From Rhopalosiphum padi (taxonomy: Eukaryota > Arthropoda > Insecta > Hemiptera > Aphididae), in contig NC_083597.1 of NCBI RefSeq assembly GCF_020882245.1, positions 52,368,152-52,432,151 on the forward strand: DNA of 64,000 nt. Reading direction: 5' to 3'. Both the position numbers and the translations under genes were made by a program. The notes under the pieces were generated by a model. The model worked only from the letters and a program-made list of their open reading frames with translations, did no database searches and was not told where the DNA came from. Of this stretch, positions 14,982 through 28,004 are shown one piece after another. Numbering within the stretch: the first letter of the stretch is position 1; the number at the start of each line of letters is the position of its first letter.

Positions 14982-16899
14982 AGTCACGGATTACATACGT
15001 ATACAATTTGTATACACCGATAAGGTCTTGATGATTTGTTTTCCTTCATGAAAGTTCTCGAATACAATTATTGTCTGTTACGCGCATTATTTCATATCTT
15101 TACACATAATAATAAATTATATAAAAATGTACATAAAAATACATATATATGTATATTATATAAACCGTTAAATAAAATATGGAAATAATTTAATGACTTA
15201 AGTTTGATGAAAACTTTTATCTCCTCTATTGATTTTCCTTTGTAATATACTTTAATGAACGTACTTTCCGAGTTTGTTTACTGTATATTATTTATCTTTC
15301 ATACACTTCAAGTGTCGAAACAACAATATTATTTTTACTTTCATCTGCTGATACGTTTTTATATTTCAATTTTCAATAATTGAGCAGTTAGGGTTTTAGA
15401 AGAGTACACAAGAAAAATAATACAAGAAAACAATTTTAAACAGTCGTACAGTAGGTAAAAATGTATTGAACTATATAATATACTGCACGTAACAAAAATA
15501 TGGCAAAACGATAACTACCAAATTCGATTTATTTTTATCATAATAAAAATTTAAAATAAATAAAATTCAAATAAAGTATTATAAACTTGAAATTTTAGTA
15601 ATTTACACATTTTAAATGTTACGTGTTAAAAACTAAAATAGCTAATTGAACAGTTTTGTAGTTTATATAGTTTATGCAAATATTTTATAACGCTAAAGGT
15701 TTTTAATATTTTAAATACATTTAAAATTTAAAGATAATTTAACACACACAACACAAGATGAATGAAAATATTTGCAAAACTATTATAATAAAACAATAAA
15801 TGGATATTAATAAATATTTATTATAACGTGAATTTGAGATAAACTTTTGAGATGTTAAACAAGTTATTGAGTTTTAATTATCAGAGACCAGAGTACAAGC
15901 TTATATACACATCATTTTCAATAAACGTGAATAATAATTTTTATATTTTTTATATTGTTATTTTTTAAATATACTTGAATGAACTCAAAAAAAGAAAAAC
16001 GTGATAAATAAATTTAATATTTTACTTGTATTAAAAAAATTGCCTTACTATTTTTTTAATTTCTTTTTTCTTGTTTTAAAACCGGGTAAACGAGAAAAGT
16101 TATTTGAATAATTTTTGCAAAAATGTTGCGTGGGAACTTTACAACTCTTGATTTTTAATTATTTTTACTTTTATTATTAGTTTTTTTTTGGATTTAGTTA
16201 ATTTTATTGTCGTTATAATTTATTATTTACGAAAATTGTTGGTAATATTTATTAAAATGGAAAATAACGTTAAGATTGAATACTATGTAAAATAATTTTA
16301 TTTTTGTGATTGACATTTCACGAGATTTCATCATATATAGTTGTAAGTAAAAAAATAAAACAAAAATACTTATACAAGGAATACATTTTATTGAGATGGG
16401 AATACTTACCCAATAAATACTATCGCGCATAGAAACGTTTGCAATTTAATGTATCTTACTCGCTATTAATATAAATAAAATAATAACGTCTGACAATACG
16501 TCGTTTACTTTATATTTGTACAAATATTGCTGATCTCTTCATTTAACATATAACATTATACAGATTGATGCGATTTATATTGTGTTTTCAAATCAAAGAT
16601 TTTGATTTTTATGAATATTGGTCGATTAGGATTATAAATTAATTTTTAAAGCTTATAAGTTTCGTCTGTATTATTTATATATACACACGATGTCAAAACT
16701 ATCGAACATAGGTCAAATTAAACGCGTTTTAATATATTTAAGTTTATTTAGACAAATTCAATATAGAAAGATTAAACAAATCCATGTTTTTGTTATTAAA
16801 AGAAAAGAAAAAACCATTATTGGCATTTTATTTTGTTCAGTTTATATACATGTTAAAACACATAATTTACCAAAACGTAAGTAAAAAAATATTGTACAG

Positions 16900-16931
<32 letters not shown>

Positions 16932-18880
16932 ACTATATTCCATGTTTTATTAATTTCTCATTAAGGTCGAAAACGTTATGAAAGGTTTCAAATTTCTACC
17001 ACCGTATAGGTATATATATATATATATTATGAAAATATAAAGTTATTTCACCGAATTCCGACCTTCAGCGTAAACATTTTTACGACTGAAATTAAGAATT
17101 CAAATACATTTGTAGGATTTTGTTACGTAAAAATGGAACTAGAAAAAAAAACAACAACAACAATAACTTGGAAAACAGCCAAACGAGAAAAGTTACAAAA
17201 ATGGTTCTCTCAGTCGTAAAAAAATTGTCATCGATTTTATTTTCTATTCGTGTATATTTTAATACCTTGGTCGAGTACCTGGGATGTCAATGCGTGGTCT
17301 ATATTATAATATATACATATAAATTATAACATTATACACAAGAATATTGTTAGGTATTAGCAACGTAGTAATACCTATCTAGAAGGCTGTAGAAAAAAAA
17401 TTCTCGTAAAAATACCCTCAGAGACAGAATACAGCAGAAATGTAATTTTTTTTTATCATTCTATCATCATTCATCATTATAACTCGATATGATGATTTAC
17501 CGCTGTTTTTTTCTTAGACAACGATAAGACGAATTTTTTTCTCTTTTAGGAAATCAAAATTCACTTACGGTAGCCGGTAAGATTGACAGAAAGAAAAATA
17601 AAACGTAAAAAGGAACAAGAAAACGAGTAAAAAAAAAAAAAAAAATGTGAAACATCAATACGTTCGAAATAATTATGATTCACATATAATATATATGCTT
17701 GAGGTTTGTTTGCCATTCGTAACGTAACAAGTCATGGCAAAGTGGTCACGTAAGTTGACTGCCATATATTGTTATTGTATTATGGATAGAATATTTTCAT
17801 CTGACAATCTAGCAATAAAAAATAAAATAAATTTGGTAGTTAGTTGATGGTGAATATAGACTGTTGAATTATTGTTATTGAAAATTAATTTTTCATATGT
17901 ATTAAATATTCGTATAACGTAAAATACATTTAAATAAAAGGTATTTATATATTTTATAATATATGTAAGTGAAGAATTGCGGTTTTGCTGAAAGCTGTAA
18001 ATGTCTTAATTTTATGTTAGAACAGCTTATGTGTCGACACACATCATTAGTGACGCGTTATCTACTATTTTCGAAAACTATATGTGAGCTACTCCAGGGA
18101 TCAAGAGATTTAAAAGTATTTATACGGTTTTTGTCTGTTAGTTGGTCAGAGCCAGATTATGTTAAAAGTTAACGTGTATTATTATCGTTCATTACAGATG
18201 CAGATAGTAATTTATTAACTTTAAATTAAGCATTTAACTATGCTATTTTATACCATAGTCTTATATACCATAGTCAAACCATGCTGATATTGATCGATCT
18301 TCGATTTTCGTATCACATTTTCCGTTGATTAAATTTCCTAAGCTACATTATATTTTGGTTTTCGAGGCTTTTTTCGTTGTGTTATTTTGTAATTTTCATT
18401 ATTAATTTAATCTTTTCAAGATTTTCTATCTAAAGGATGCCGCTCAAGATGAAAGTATAATTTAATTAGAAAAACGTCCGGAAAATTGTATGATATATAA
18501 CAGTGCTGAAAAATGAAGAAAACGAGGAAAACAATAACACGAAAATTAGAAAATAATAAAGGAACAAAATTATAAGTTAATAGGGTCAACTAAAATTACT
18601 GTTTGAATACTTAACGGAAATCAATAGTTGAACTTTCAAATAAATCTCTATTAATGTTAATTTAAGGTCTACAAAGTATTATAAGTATTTAAATTTCTAT
18701 ATGAATTTTAATATTAGTAAAATGGTAATATGGAAATATTAAATTACATAATTACATAATAATAATTTTAATTTTTAAAATCGTATTCAAAAAAACAATA
18801 TTATAGAACGTTATTGATATAAATAATAATCTATAGAATATACAAATTTAACATTTACGTGTAAAATTATTATTGTCGTT

Positions 18881-18904
18881 CGGTTAGACTCTAACCGTTA
18901 GAGT
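18881..18904. other. two overlapping perfect inverted repeats
   Basis: CGGTTAGACTCTAACCG (7-bp arms, 3-bp centre) overlaps ACTCTAACCGTTAGAGT (8-bp arms, 1-bp centre). The two can form alternative hairpins. No flanking gene or terminator context explains it. Confidence 0.6.
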
Positions 18905-19150
18905 AAAGCGGTTCGATTGCGTATACTATACATACTCTCAGCCTGTAAGTATGTACTGCTGATAAAATATATTATAAACATTATAGTGGTGAAACGTGTA
19001 CGTTATTTGCACTTTGAACTTTTAAGTGCGTTTGCACTTTTCAAATTTTAAATTGATTTATATGCTAAGTTTAACAGACTGATGTGATTTTTTTATTATT
19101 ATTATTTTAAAGCGAAGAGAAACACGTTAAAAAATAAATAATATACTTAC

Positions 19151-19344
19151 TGCAGCAGGCGAAATAAGTTTTTCGCAGCGATCCGTGTTTAAAATCACAA
19201 GGTGAAACAATTTATTGCTCGGTAGCAATAAACTCACAAAAGTTTGTACTCTGCGATACGTGAACGACTTAAACGATTGCAAGGATCCGCAGGAAACCCA
19301 GACTATACGCAACGCATTACGGCATGCAACCTCCATGTAAAATA
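19151..19344 (-). other. candidate unassigned exon
   Basis: On the minus strand a U-rich tract ending TATTTTAG is followed by 194 nt of higher-GC sequence and then a consensus GTAAGT donor. One frame is open throughout (entry phase 1, exit phase 0), containing MEVACRNALRIVWVSCGS and later NTDRCEKLISPAA. Another frame checked has a stop. The peptide is not recognised and no neighbouring exon was matched to it, so it may be an exon of an unknown gene or lncRNA, or chance. Confidence 0.22.
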
Positions 19345-20900
19345 CTAAAATATATAATAATATAATGAACCTTATTGTGGTCACTTATTTTCTTATATGT
19401 AAAAAGTAGAATGTATTCGAATGGTATAATATACGCATTCTACGAGCAAGAAAAACTCCGGTGACTTACCTTTAGAAGGTACTTCATAAAACAGATAAGT
19501 TGTCTTGTTTTGTAATATTATTATATATTGTGCTGTCTGCTGTCCTATTTACTTATATTCAACGGTCTACTAACATTGTTCACAATAATGTCATATTATA
19601 TTTGTTGGAAATTAGACAAGTACACGAACACACACACAAACATTCAGACATAGGTAATACGTCTAACACACCGCACATTTTCAAGCGCACATATTTTTAT
19701 GTACCGATCACTGTTGTGATCATTTTTATAACAAAACACGAACACTTGTTCTTAACGCTGCATTCCAACATGTTCTTACAACAAAACTTTATAAACAAAT
19801 AAAAAAGCACCATTGATATTATAATACAGATAATAATAATTCATCAAAAGTCTTTCGGGGAAATGTTGAAATTTGAATTTAGGTAGAAATTTAGATCAAC
19901 TTATAAGCACTTCCCTGCACTAGCTATAGAAAGAACTGTAAATATGAGAATAGCTACTGCATTCAGTATATAAACGCCGTCAGTTTGGAATGCACAAGAA
20001 GTTACTTTAAATAATAATAGCTATAGTAACATAGACAAAATTATAGATTTAAAATCAACCCATTAAAATTTGAAATAAAAAAAGATTATTATGATTCGCG
20101 TCTGTTAATATGATACGTATAATGACTGAATAGCTTTTTTTATTACGTCATAATTTCAGTGTAAATATATATTTTTATGAATTTTAATTTTGTATACATT
20201 ATTTAGAGTACCTACGGCAATTTAACCTAATTAATAAACACGTGATAATCTTACCTTTTTAACATCGCTGAGTCTGCCTGTGGCGAATAGTATAATACCC
20301 AGTCAAAAAATATAAACTACGTGAAATATTTAAAAATGTTGAACTGGGTAGGTTAAAAATTGTTTTCTGTGGTCCTGGTGTAAATTAACATCATTGCAAA
20401 ACCAATAATTTTAAATAGTGGAAAAAATATTTTAACAATATAAACAATTACATTTTTACTGTTTATGTTAACAAAGGTATATTTTTATTGCTGTGGGCGT
20501 TATGGCGTAATTTATTCGATTAAATTTAATTATTTTAGCTTGTAATTGCAGTTGGTTCCGTTTTATTAAAATACGTTTAGAAATTGGGAATTTAGAATGT
20601 TCACAGAATGAGATTTCCTAACTTGTTTTTTATTTATTATTTTTTAATATTTGAATTAAAATTAATTTCCGATACAAAAACAATAAACATTTATTGTTGG
20701 CTATTGGTATTGACAAATATATGTATAGTGTTAAATAAATAATATTTGTATCGGTCGCACAGCTTATTATTATAGTGTTATTATTATAAAGAAAACGTCA
20801 AACAACGTATTCTGTTTCAAAAAATATAAAACTTACATTTATCGTTGAAATATATTGACGTATATTATACTACATTATTATGCAAAATAATATTATATCT

Positions 20901-21434
20901 GACGTCGAGATCCGAACGGTGTCTGCTACGGCCGAGTAGGCAATGCTGTCGGTGTCAGTCAAACCACCTGCAAGTGATCAGACCGAATAAGTAAATTGAC
21001 ATTTTTCTGGTTTGATAACGAGAAAATATGCATCAATGCCAAATATTGCAATGATGTGTGATGCTGGTGTTGGAATGGAAATCCGATTGTCGTCTTCGGC
21101 ATCGACGCGGCCAGCCTTTGTGGGTTCGACCGAACCGGACGTGGCAACTGGCTATTTCATCGGTCCACCGAGGAAACCATATAGTTCGATGCCGAACATG
21201 TACATTACATTTAGTGCAACTGAAGAAACTGTATCTTAGTGCATACCTATGCAAGTATCGGCTGAAGTTGAAAACGGATCAACGAAATCGGTTTATGTGC
21301 ACGTTTTTTTAGATCCTGAAATAACCAGCCGCAGAGCTGGAACACAGTTCAAGGAAACCACGATTCGACGTGGACACCGTTCGTGGTGGAAACGTACTAA
21401 AAAATTCGTCCGTCGATTGTTTTGTTGTGCGTAA
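20901..21434 (+). pseudogene. decayed gene copy built from ~51-residue repeat units, family not recognised
   Basis: This is a GC-richer island in AT-rich DNA. One reading frame carries a repeated motif: DVEIRTVSATA at 20901, GMEIRLSSSASTRPAFVGSTEPD around 21072-21140, KYASMPNI at 21024 and PYSSMPNM at 21177. The two SMPN codon runs are exactly 153 bp (51 codons) apart and in the same frame, and the two EIR motifs are 171 bp apart, also in frame. In-frame stops at 20937, 20988, 20997 and 21237 break the frame. The last open part (21240-21431) ends in a basic tail, WWKRTKKFVRR, then LFCCA and a stop, followed about 30 bp later by AATAAA at 21465-21470. No transposase or known domain is recognisable. 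It could be a dead gene, or terminal exons of a live gene whose introns I cannot resolve. Confidence 0.5.
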
Positions 21435-21464
21435 TATAGGCATGTCATATAGCCTATAGTTTAA

Positions 21465-21470
21465 AATAAA
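21465..21470 (+). terminator. candidate polyadenylation signal after the 51-residue-unit relic
   Basis: AATAAA lies about 30 bp after the terminal TAA (21432-21434) of the decayed reading frame. The spacing suits a real 3' end inherited from the ancestral gene, but the hexamer is frequent in this DNA. Confidence 0.3.
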
Positions 21471-22083
21471 GTGATTTTTTATTGACTTCAAATTATATTA
21501 GAAAAATAATAAGTGAAGTTATATGGAAGAAACGTCCTGTACATAGTTTATAATGTTTGAACTTATAACTGCGTGCGAGTTAAAATAAAAGCCGGTACTT
21601 AATATTATATTGGTATGGCTATTGAAAATAGTATTGTTTTTCACAAATATATGTTTTTGTTATATTATTTTGTTGGTTTTATTTTTTATTTTATGCATTA
21701 TTATTAAATAAGGTCAACAAGAATTTGTAAAAATGTTGTCTTTTTTTTATTTTACAGATTAAATTTTTTTTTTTATAGATAATACATTTTTATTCTGCGT
21801 AGGTACTCCGAAAATTCTTTCAAAATACCCCCAATAGCTGGATTCAGATTTAAGTAATCGCCAAAGTGCCGGAAATATTAAAAAGGGTATCAATATCAGA
21901 TTTGATAGGTTCTCGATTAAATTTTGAAAAACCAATACCTACTAACAGCTGATAAAACTGAGACTTCGACTTATTTGTTGCATAACACGTCATCTTTTGT
22001 TAATTATAATAAAAATAACAAGAATAAAATAGTTGACTAACAGGATGGAGATGAGCTGGAGCTGTATATAATATATATTTATA

Positions 22084-22247
22084 CAGTAAATTCCCGTTAC
22101 AAGGAATACCAATACAACGAAAAATCTCGTTATAACGAAAGTCATAGAAGTCCCCTGAGGAAAAGCAGGACTTATAAAGAGCTTATTCGAATTAAAAAAA
22201 AAAAAAAAATTCGGTCCCCTGGAGTTCGTTGTAACGGGATTTTACTG
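22084..22247. mobile_element. pogo/Tigger-like MITE, 164 bp
   Basis: The element begins CAGTAAATTCCCGTTACAAG and its other end, read in reverse complement, begins CAGTAAAATCCCGTTACAAC. The inverted ends match at 24 of 28 positions. TA precedes the left end, consistent with Tc1/mariner/pogo insertion at TA, while the right flank (TTTA) has drifted. The interior has no coding capacity and includes an A-run at about 22195-22209 and repeated GTTATAACGA-like motifs. CAGTAAAxTCCCGTTA ends are typical of non-autonomous pogo-type elements in insects and other animals. Confidence 0.75.
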
Positions 22248-23422
22248 TTTATATATATTATTTGATAAGAAAAGTTAATTGTTGTAACCTTGTGAGAAGA
22301 GAATATGTAGTTTATACGGGAGTATACGTTACAAATACCACATCACGGCGGCTCGTGCTGTTAAAAAAAGGGAAAAATGTTGTTTTCTCGCCAGTAAATA
22401 CAATAAATAGTGAAAAAAAATTGAAATTGATCATGTGGTCAATTCCGGTGACAAATAAAACTGTAACGGAACTTTGAGTTAGCTATGGTAAGTAGTCATG
22501 ACAAAAATGCATCGAGTAAAATGACGACACCTCGGCCGTTTGCTCCATAAACATTATATTAATGATTGTCTATTAAATTATATCAATGGTTGCCGGTTGG
22601 CTCGAATTTATGCAGTCGTGCGATGAAGGTGGTTTTTAGTGTGACTATGTGAGGCATTTTTTACGTACATGCACTGCGGGCGGCGTGGGCCGGTGTAGCT
22701 GACGATTGTAGTAACCAAACACTTGCTGTGTATAATGGTGAAGGAAGGGAACAAGGGAGTATTAGTGCATATAAATGTTGCCGCCGTAAAGGCTAATAAC
22801 TAATTATTCAAATATTATATTTTAATAAATTGTTAACTGATTAATTAAGGTAAAATGTTAAGTTAAACATTTTTAGAGGTCTATAAAATCTGTGAAGTTA
22901 TACACTGTTTTCAAAAATGCTTATATTGTCCAAAACTATTTTAGTTTTTATTGAAATACATTATGCTATAACATCATGTGTATATTATAATATATTATAA
23001 TTTATAGAAATATTTATTTCTTGTTAAGTTAATTTTATTTTTTGTCTCTATAGTGATTAGTATTTATTAAAAATAAATAAATACATAATAACCAATAACA
23101 ATATATATAATGTATATACATGTATTTATTCACAATATGTTTACATAGATAATAACCATGTTATATTATATACTGTTTACAATAGTATAATATAAAATGT
23201 ACACGGAAAAATGTAGTGTGGCAATCCGAAATAATACGTGTGGATTATATTATATCTAAGCATTTTACATATTTTGTTTTATTTTTATATAATATTATAA
23301 TTAACGTATTATTAATAATAATATATTCAATATTGAACATAATTATTTAGAAACATTATATTCAAACAAATTGCTAAATAGTACATAAAATCAATATATA
23401 TTATATTATATTATTTATAGTA

Positions 23423-23423
<1 letters not shown>

Positions 23424-23453
<30 letters not shown>
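23424..23453. repeat. (TAA)n microsatellite
   Basis: About ten perfect TAA copies, the longest trinucleotide array I noticed in the window. It lies in very AT-rich intergenic DNA. Confidence 0.9.
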
Positions 23454-23454
<1 letters not shown>

Positions 23455-24661
23455 TATAATAATTTGTATTATATTTTACACAAATAATATAATACATTAT
23501 TATATAATGTAAATTTAATATATATTACAGAACATTATAATAATAATTATAAACCATTGAATTTGAAAACGATAAATTTTGATTTTCTAGACGAGTAAAC
23601 AATCACTATATTTTATATTATTCTACTAGAGCTGGTATTTAACAAACAATCAGACTTATACGTCATAAATCAAATATAAAACAAATTTCGAAATAAAATT
23701 TAAAAATTTAATAAAAACAATAAACAATAATATTTACATATTTTATAATGTATATACGGACTGACATTTTGCGCACGAAGGGGGAGCATCGTGTTACAGC
23801 ATATTATAGGGCACGTAAAGGTACGTTAATGTTTTTTTAGATTTGAGTTTGAGGAATATATTTTGAATATAACATGTTATATACCGCGATGCGCGGGTGA
23901 AATGGAACAACGATAATGGGTATTCTGTCGTTCGGTCAGTAACTAATAACTATGCGTAGGTACCTATGTACTCGTATTATATTAATTCGTACACGAACTC
24001 GGTAAGTTTAGACGTTATGAGTTATGACTGCGTACGGAAATTTTTTTTTTCTTCGTCGGTCCTTGCGCGTCGTGAGCAACAATACAACAGCCGATAAGAA
24101 ACCGGCGGTCGGGCGAATTTCTTTGTTAGTAAGGGGGTGAGGAGTGGGCTATCTTATCTCACGTCACAACCTGTTTTTTTAAACATCCTGCGGCAGCCGG
24201 GCGAGTCACTTGAATGTAATTTTCGCTTTTTATCCAAACTCGCCATCTTTGTGGTAAGCGGGAGCGAAAAAAAAATGTAATTGCCAGTGACAAAAATAAA
24301 AAAAAATATATATATATTATATTATATTTTAATATACCCTTAGAAAAACAGACAACGAAGTTATTTTGTGATGCTGTTTTTTATTGTCCCCGGACTTTCA
24401 AATTAATGATATTCAAAGATATTATCAACGCGGACATGCACGTTACAGACTGCAGAGACATCATAGCTATACAGGGTGTTTCATCAAATCTGTTCAAGCC
24501 AATAATTTTTATTTTTCAGTTTCATATTATTGAACGGTTTGAAAAAATTATTATATTTTATTACAATTCCACACGAATATTGAAATGTATACAATTATTT
24601 AGTTTACCATTTAAATCATTATAGTGATTATAATATATAGTATTATATGCGTATTGATATT

Positions 24662-24943
24662 TCAAAAATTAAATGTCTCAACTAAATGTCGGCCTTTTTC
24701 GTGTAAGTTGTGTGGTATAATTGTTACGGCACCGAAATATAAATATATGTCGTTGTGAGGTTCAGAAGATGTATTGCGATCTTTCAAGGGTAGGTTAGGT
24801 GGGCTGAAAGTCATCTCCACTCGGTCGGTTCGTCGTGAAGACGAGATTAGACGGTTCATGACGCGGTCAACTGGAATAAATACGGAAACGGGTTTGTCGC
24901 GGTGGGACGTTAAAACGATAGAATAGTGTAATAGTAAAAGCGT
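24662..24943 (-). other. candidate unassigned terminal exon
   Basis: On the minus strand a long polypyrimidine tract (TTTTCTTTTTTCCTCGTTTCCAG) precedes an open frame of 93 codons ending in TGA, in a patch of higher GC. The peptide includes SHRDKPVSVFIPVDRVMNRL and MTFSPPNLPLKDR and is not recognised. The frame also extends 45 codons upstream of the acceptor. No polyadenylation hexamer is close behind the stop. It could equally be a chance ORF in a GC-richer patch. Confidence 0.2.
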
Positions 24944-27900
24944 CTGGAAACGAGGAAAAAAGAAAATCCGTCGTACAACGTGTAATAATATGACATTTTC
25001 TTTAAGACGTATTATACGACTAAATGCGTTCCGGACAAGCCGCCACATAACGTTATATTTAATTGTACGACACTGCACGCCCCATCGTCTTCATTCGTCA
25101 CCATTCTTTTACAGATTATGAAAGGGACATTTTTTTTAGATCACACTAATAGGATAATATGAAATAAGATATCTTATTCGTCTCGATAACTGACAATTTT
25201 TCAAGATATATAATAGAATAATATTGTATTCGTCCGCAACAGCTGAGAATTTTTTTTTAAACATACGCGTCGGTTAATTGATTGAAATTTATAAATATCG
25301 ACATCTAGAGAAATTTTTTTCGGTGGTTTCTTAGATAAACGTTTATTAGTCACATGATCATTACTTGACTATCTCTTTAATTTTATTTCTTGGGATTTTA
25401 ATTCAAGATTTCGTGGCCTTATTACATATTGTCTTTCCAGCGACTCTTTAGAATTTATTTAATATCGAAAATAGCCAAATCACTTATCTAACTTATCTAT
25501 AACTTATAAGCTTTAAAATGTTCATAAAAAACAAACTTTGCCTTATGGTAATATTTTTATAAATTAATGTTGTTTCGAAATATGAAATTATATAAAAACA
25601 TGATAATATGTCATTGAAAAAAATATTCATTACAAGAAATAAGCAATTAATAATTGCCTTGAAAACGCTTACATATACTTTTTATTAATTCCACATAATT
25701 AATATAAATTACAGATCAAGAAAACGAATACATTAAGGCTTAATGATTAAGCGATCTTGAATGACAAATAAATGATTCATTTTTCAGACGGATGGCAGTT
25801 TTATAATATGAATCCCTACGCGTATCATACCCATGGTAATATTATTGTGTATACGATTTCGTTGCATTTAGTTGTTGGCAAATTTATTAAGATTTATGAC
25901 GAAGCTCTAAACATAGCAATGTATCTGCAATACACGGGTTGCCCACAACAAATATTCCAATTAAATCTCATTCTGCTATCGAATTAGGTTTTTTCTAATT
26001 AGGTATTATGGCTTGAGAAAATAAAAAAAATCACTTTATCGATCGAATGACAGAACAAAATTAATTTACGTATGTTTAAAAATGATTTTAGCGCTTATAA
26101 ATTGTTTTGATCCTTATAAATAACCGCGATAACAACGTCGTGTCATATATTATAAGTCATCTTCGTACATTATATACCATAATAGGATGGAGTTGTATAT
26201 TGTTAATTGTAAAAAAAAAAATACTACATATATGTACTTTATATAGTATTCTAGTACTATTAAACTATATATATGGCGTAAATGGACATTTTTGTAAAGG
26301 TCATAACGTCTAATGGGGTTTTAATCGATTATAAAATTATTTATCTACGCAACGTTATGGTTGATTTAACTCATTCAATTTTCCGGTGTGTAGATTTTTT
26401 TTAGTTTAATTTTGCGCATTAAATTTTCTGGAGCGTTATTATCACCGTAGTGTTTAGTGATATATACAGATTTCATTATAAAGTAAAACAAAAATAAATA
26501 CGATACGTCATATAAATTATATTTTCAGGGGTGTATTTTTTTAAAAACGCATAAAGTTATTAATATTGAAATGATTTGTTTTAATGTTTATTCGTTGACG
26601 TTAAAGTCAGAATTAAAAGAACGATTTTGGCATACAAATGTAATAAATTAAAATGTATTCATTAATAAAAGGCTACTTGGGAGTTTTCCCTTTGAAATAT
26701 ATTTTTTTTATCATAGGATATAATTTTTTAATTATTTATTTATCTTGTATATATAAATTTGAATATATTAATCGAGTTTCAAAAAAAGTATACTAAGAAT
26801 GGTAAAATCGTAAGGAAAAAAAACGAATTTACAAATTCAAATTTATAAATATTTAAAATAATAATAGAGCTTTACAATGTTGAATAAAGGTATATGAGGT
26901 GTACTTACAGACACCATATTATTATAATATTATACATTGTGTAAAAATCATGCCTCGAAACAAGTTTTTAGACATTTTAAAACAAAAATGATTAGAGATA
27001 AAAAGCGAATCGATCTAACTATGCATAATGTTTAATAAACACGTAAACGCGATTTTAATAGAAAAAAAAAAGTTCTAACTAGGTACCAGCTGTTCAGATT
27101 ATACATAATACATTCTATATACCTATTGAATAATGACTTCGACTAAACGTGCCTGTTTTTTTACCAACTATGTTTAGATGGTGGTTGGCAGCGGTTGGGC
27201 TGACGTCTAAAAAATGGGTATGCTGTAGCGGTAGTAAAACTGTATCGCTGTTTTTAGTTATCATATCATAATCAATGTCACTTTTTATAATACTATCATT
27301 GTTGACAACAAAACGAAAACGTATTTCGATGATATTGTTATAATTGTTATTCCGTATACGTCTCGTAAAGTGTACATAACATTAAATTATATACGTTACA
27401 CACGTTTTGAATCCCAACCGTAACGACGCGTATAGTATTATGATATAACGTGTATTACAATATCGTTAATTTATCGGTTCCAAACCGTCACGAATGGTTA
27501 ATTTTTTACCCTCTCCTCCAACTGGACCGTCGTTCCACCCAGTGTTTACGTATACAATGTTCCGAGCGTAACGTAGTAATCTGTACGCGCGCAAACAAGC
27601 GTCAATAATAATAATATCGCCATTGTCGGATGTAATTTGGTGCAGGCTCGCGCATCGGGGAAAATGCGTTAAAATAAATTCTAAAAGAAAATTTGACGGG
27701 ACGTACAATTTATAAAAACAACACCGACGTAGCGGTGATCCATATAATGCCGGATACAGTGATAATAAATACGAGTATAATAGTTACAATTCTTTTCTCT
27801 TTTTGTCTCTCTCGGTCGAGGTTTTTCTTCTATTTTCTGTGTATGATGCGCTTTAAACATTTTTAACATTGTCGGTCAAGTTCACTTGTATACTGAATTA

Positions 27901-27998
27901 ATCTAACTGATTTATCTGGTTTCAGATTGTTATATGATTTAAGTTTTTAGGCTTGAAAGTAATAATTGATACATTTAATTAAATAATAATAATTTAAA

Positions 27999-28004
27999 TT
28001 TATT
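27999..28004 (-). terminator. candidate polyadenylation signal AATAAA for Dpr
   Basis: The plus strand reads TTTATT here, which is AATAAA on the coding strand, about 1.2 kb after the stop codon. The hexamer is common by chance in DNA this AT-rich. It was chosen because it coincides with the drop in GC at the presumed end of the 3' UTR. Confidence 0.25.

Larger units (their letters stand above)
709..19150. other. gene-poor AT-rich intergenic stretch
   Basis: No supportable coding exon. The open frames of 60-130 codons here (for example 2793-3143 and 8793-9182) are dominated by Y/I/N/K or by microsatellite translations and have no recognisable motifs. It holds repeat family B (4741), a family A fragment (7975), the AC microsatellite, a hAT-like end (14930) and GC-richer patches at about 8640-9180 and 12430-12720 without identifiable content. 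Confidence 0.6.
22248..27998. other. intergenic stretch downstream of Dpr
   Basis: Mostly AT-rich, with GC-richer patches at about 23880-24260, 24690-25080 and 27420-27720. The patch at 23880-24260 has several CpGs and no open frame of note, so it could be regulatory or a promoter, but no core promoter element can be shown. The frame at 27708-27466 on the minus strand is not recognised. Confidence 0.5.

Noticed and set aside
24466..24490. TACAGGGTGTTTCATCAAAT, resembling the family A left end
   Set aside because: No matching inverted end was found downstream and internal sequence does not match the family, so the similarity is limited to about 9 bp.
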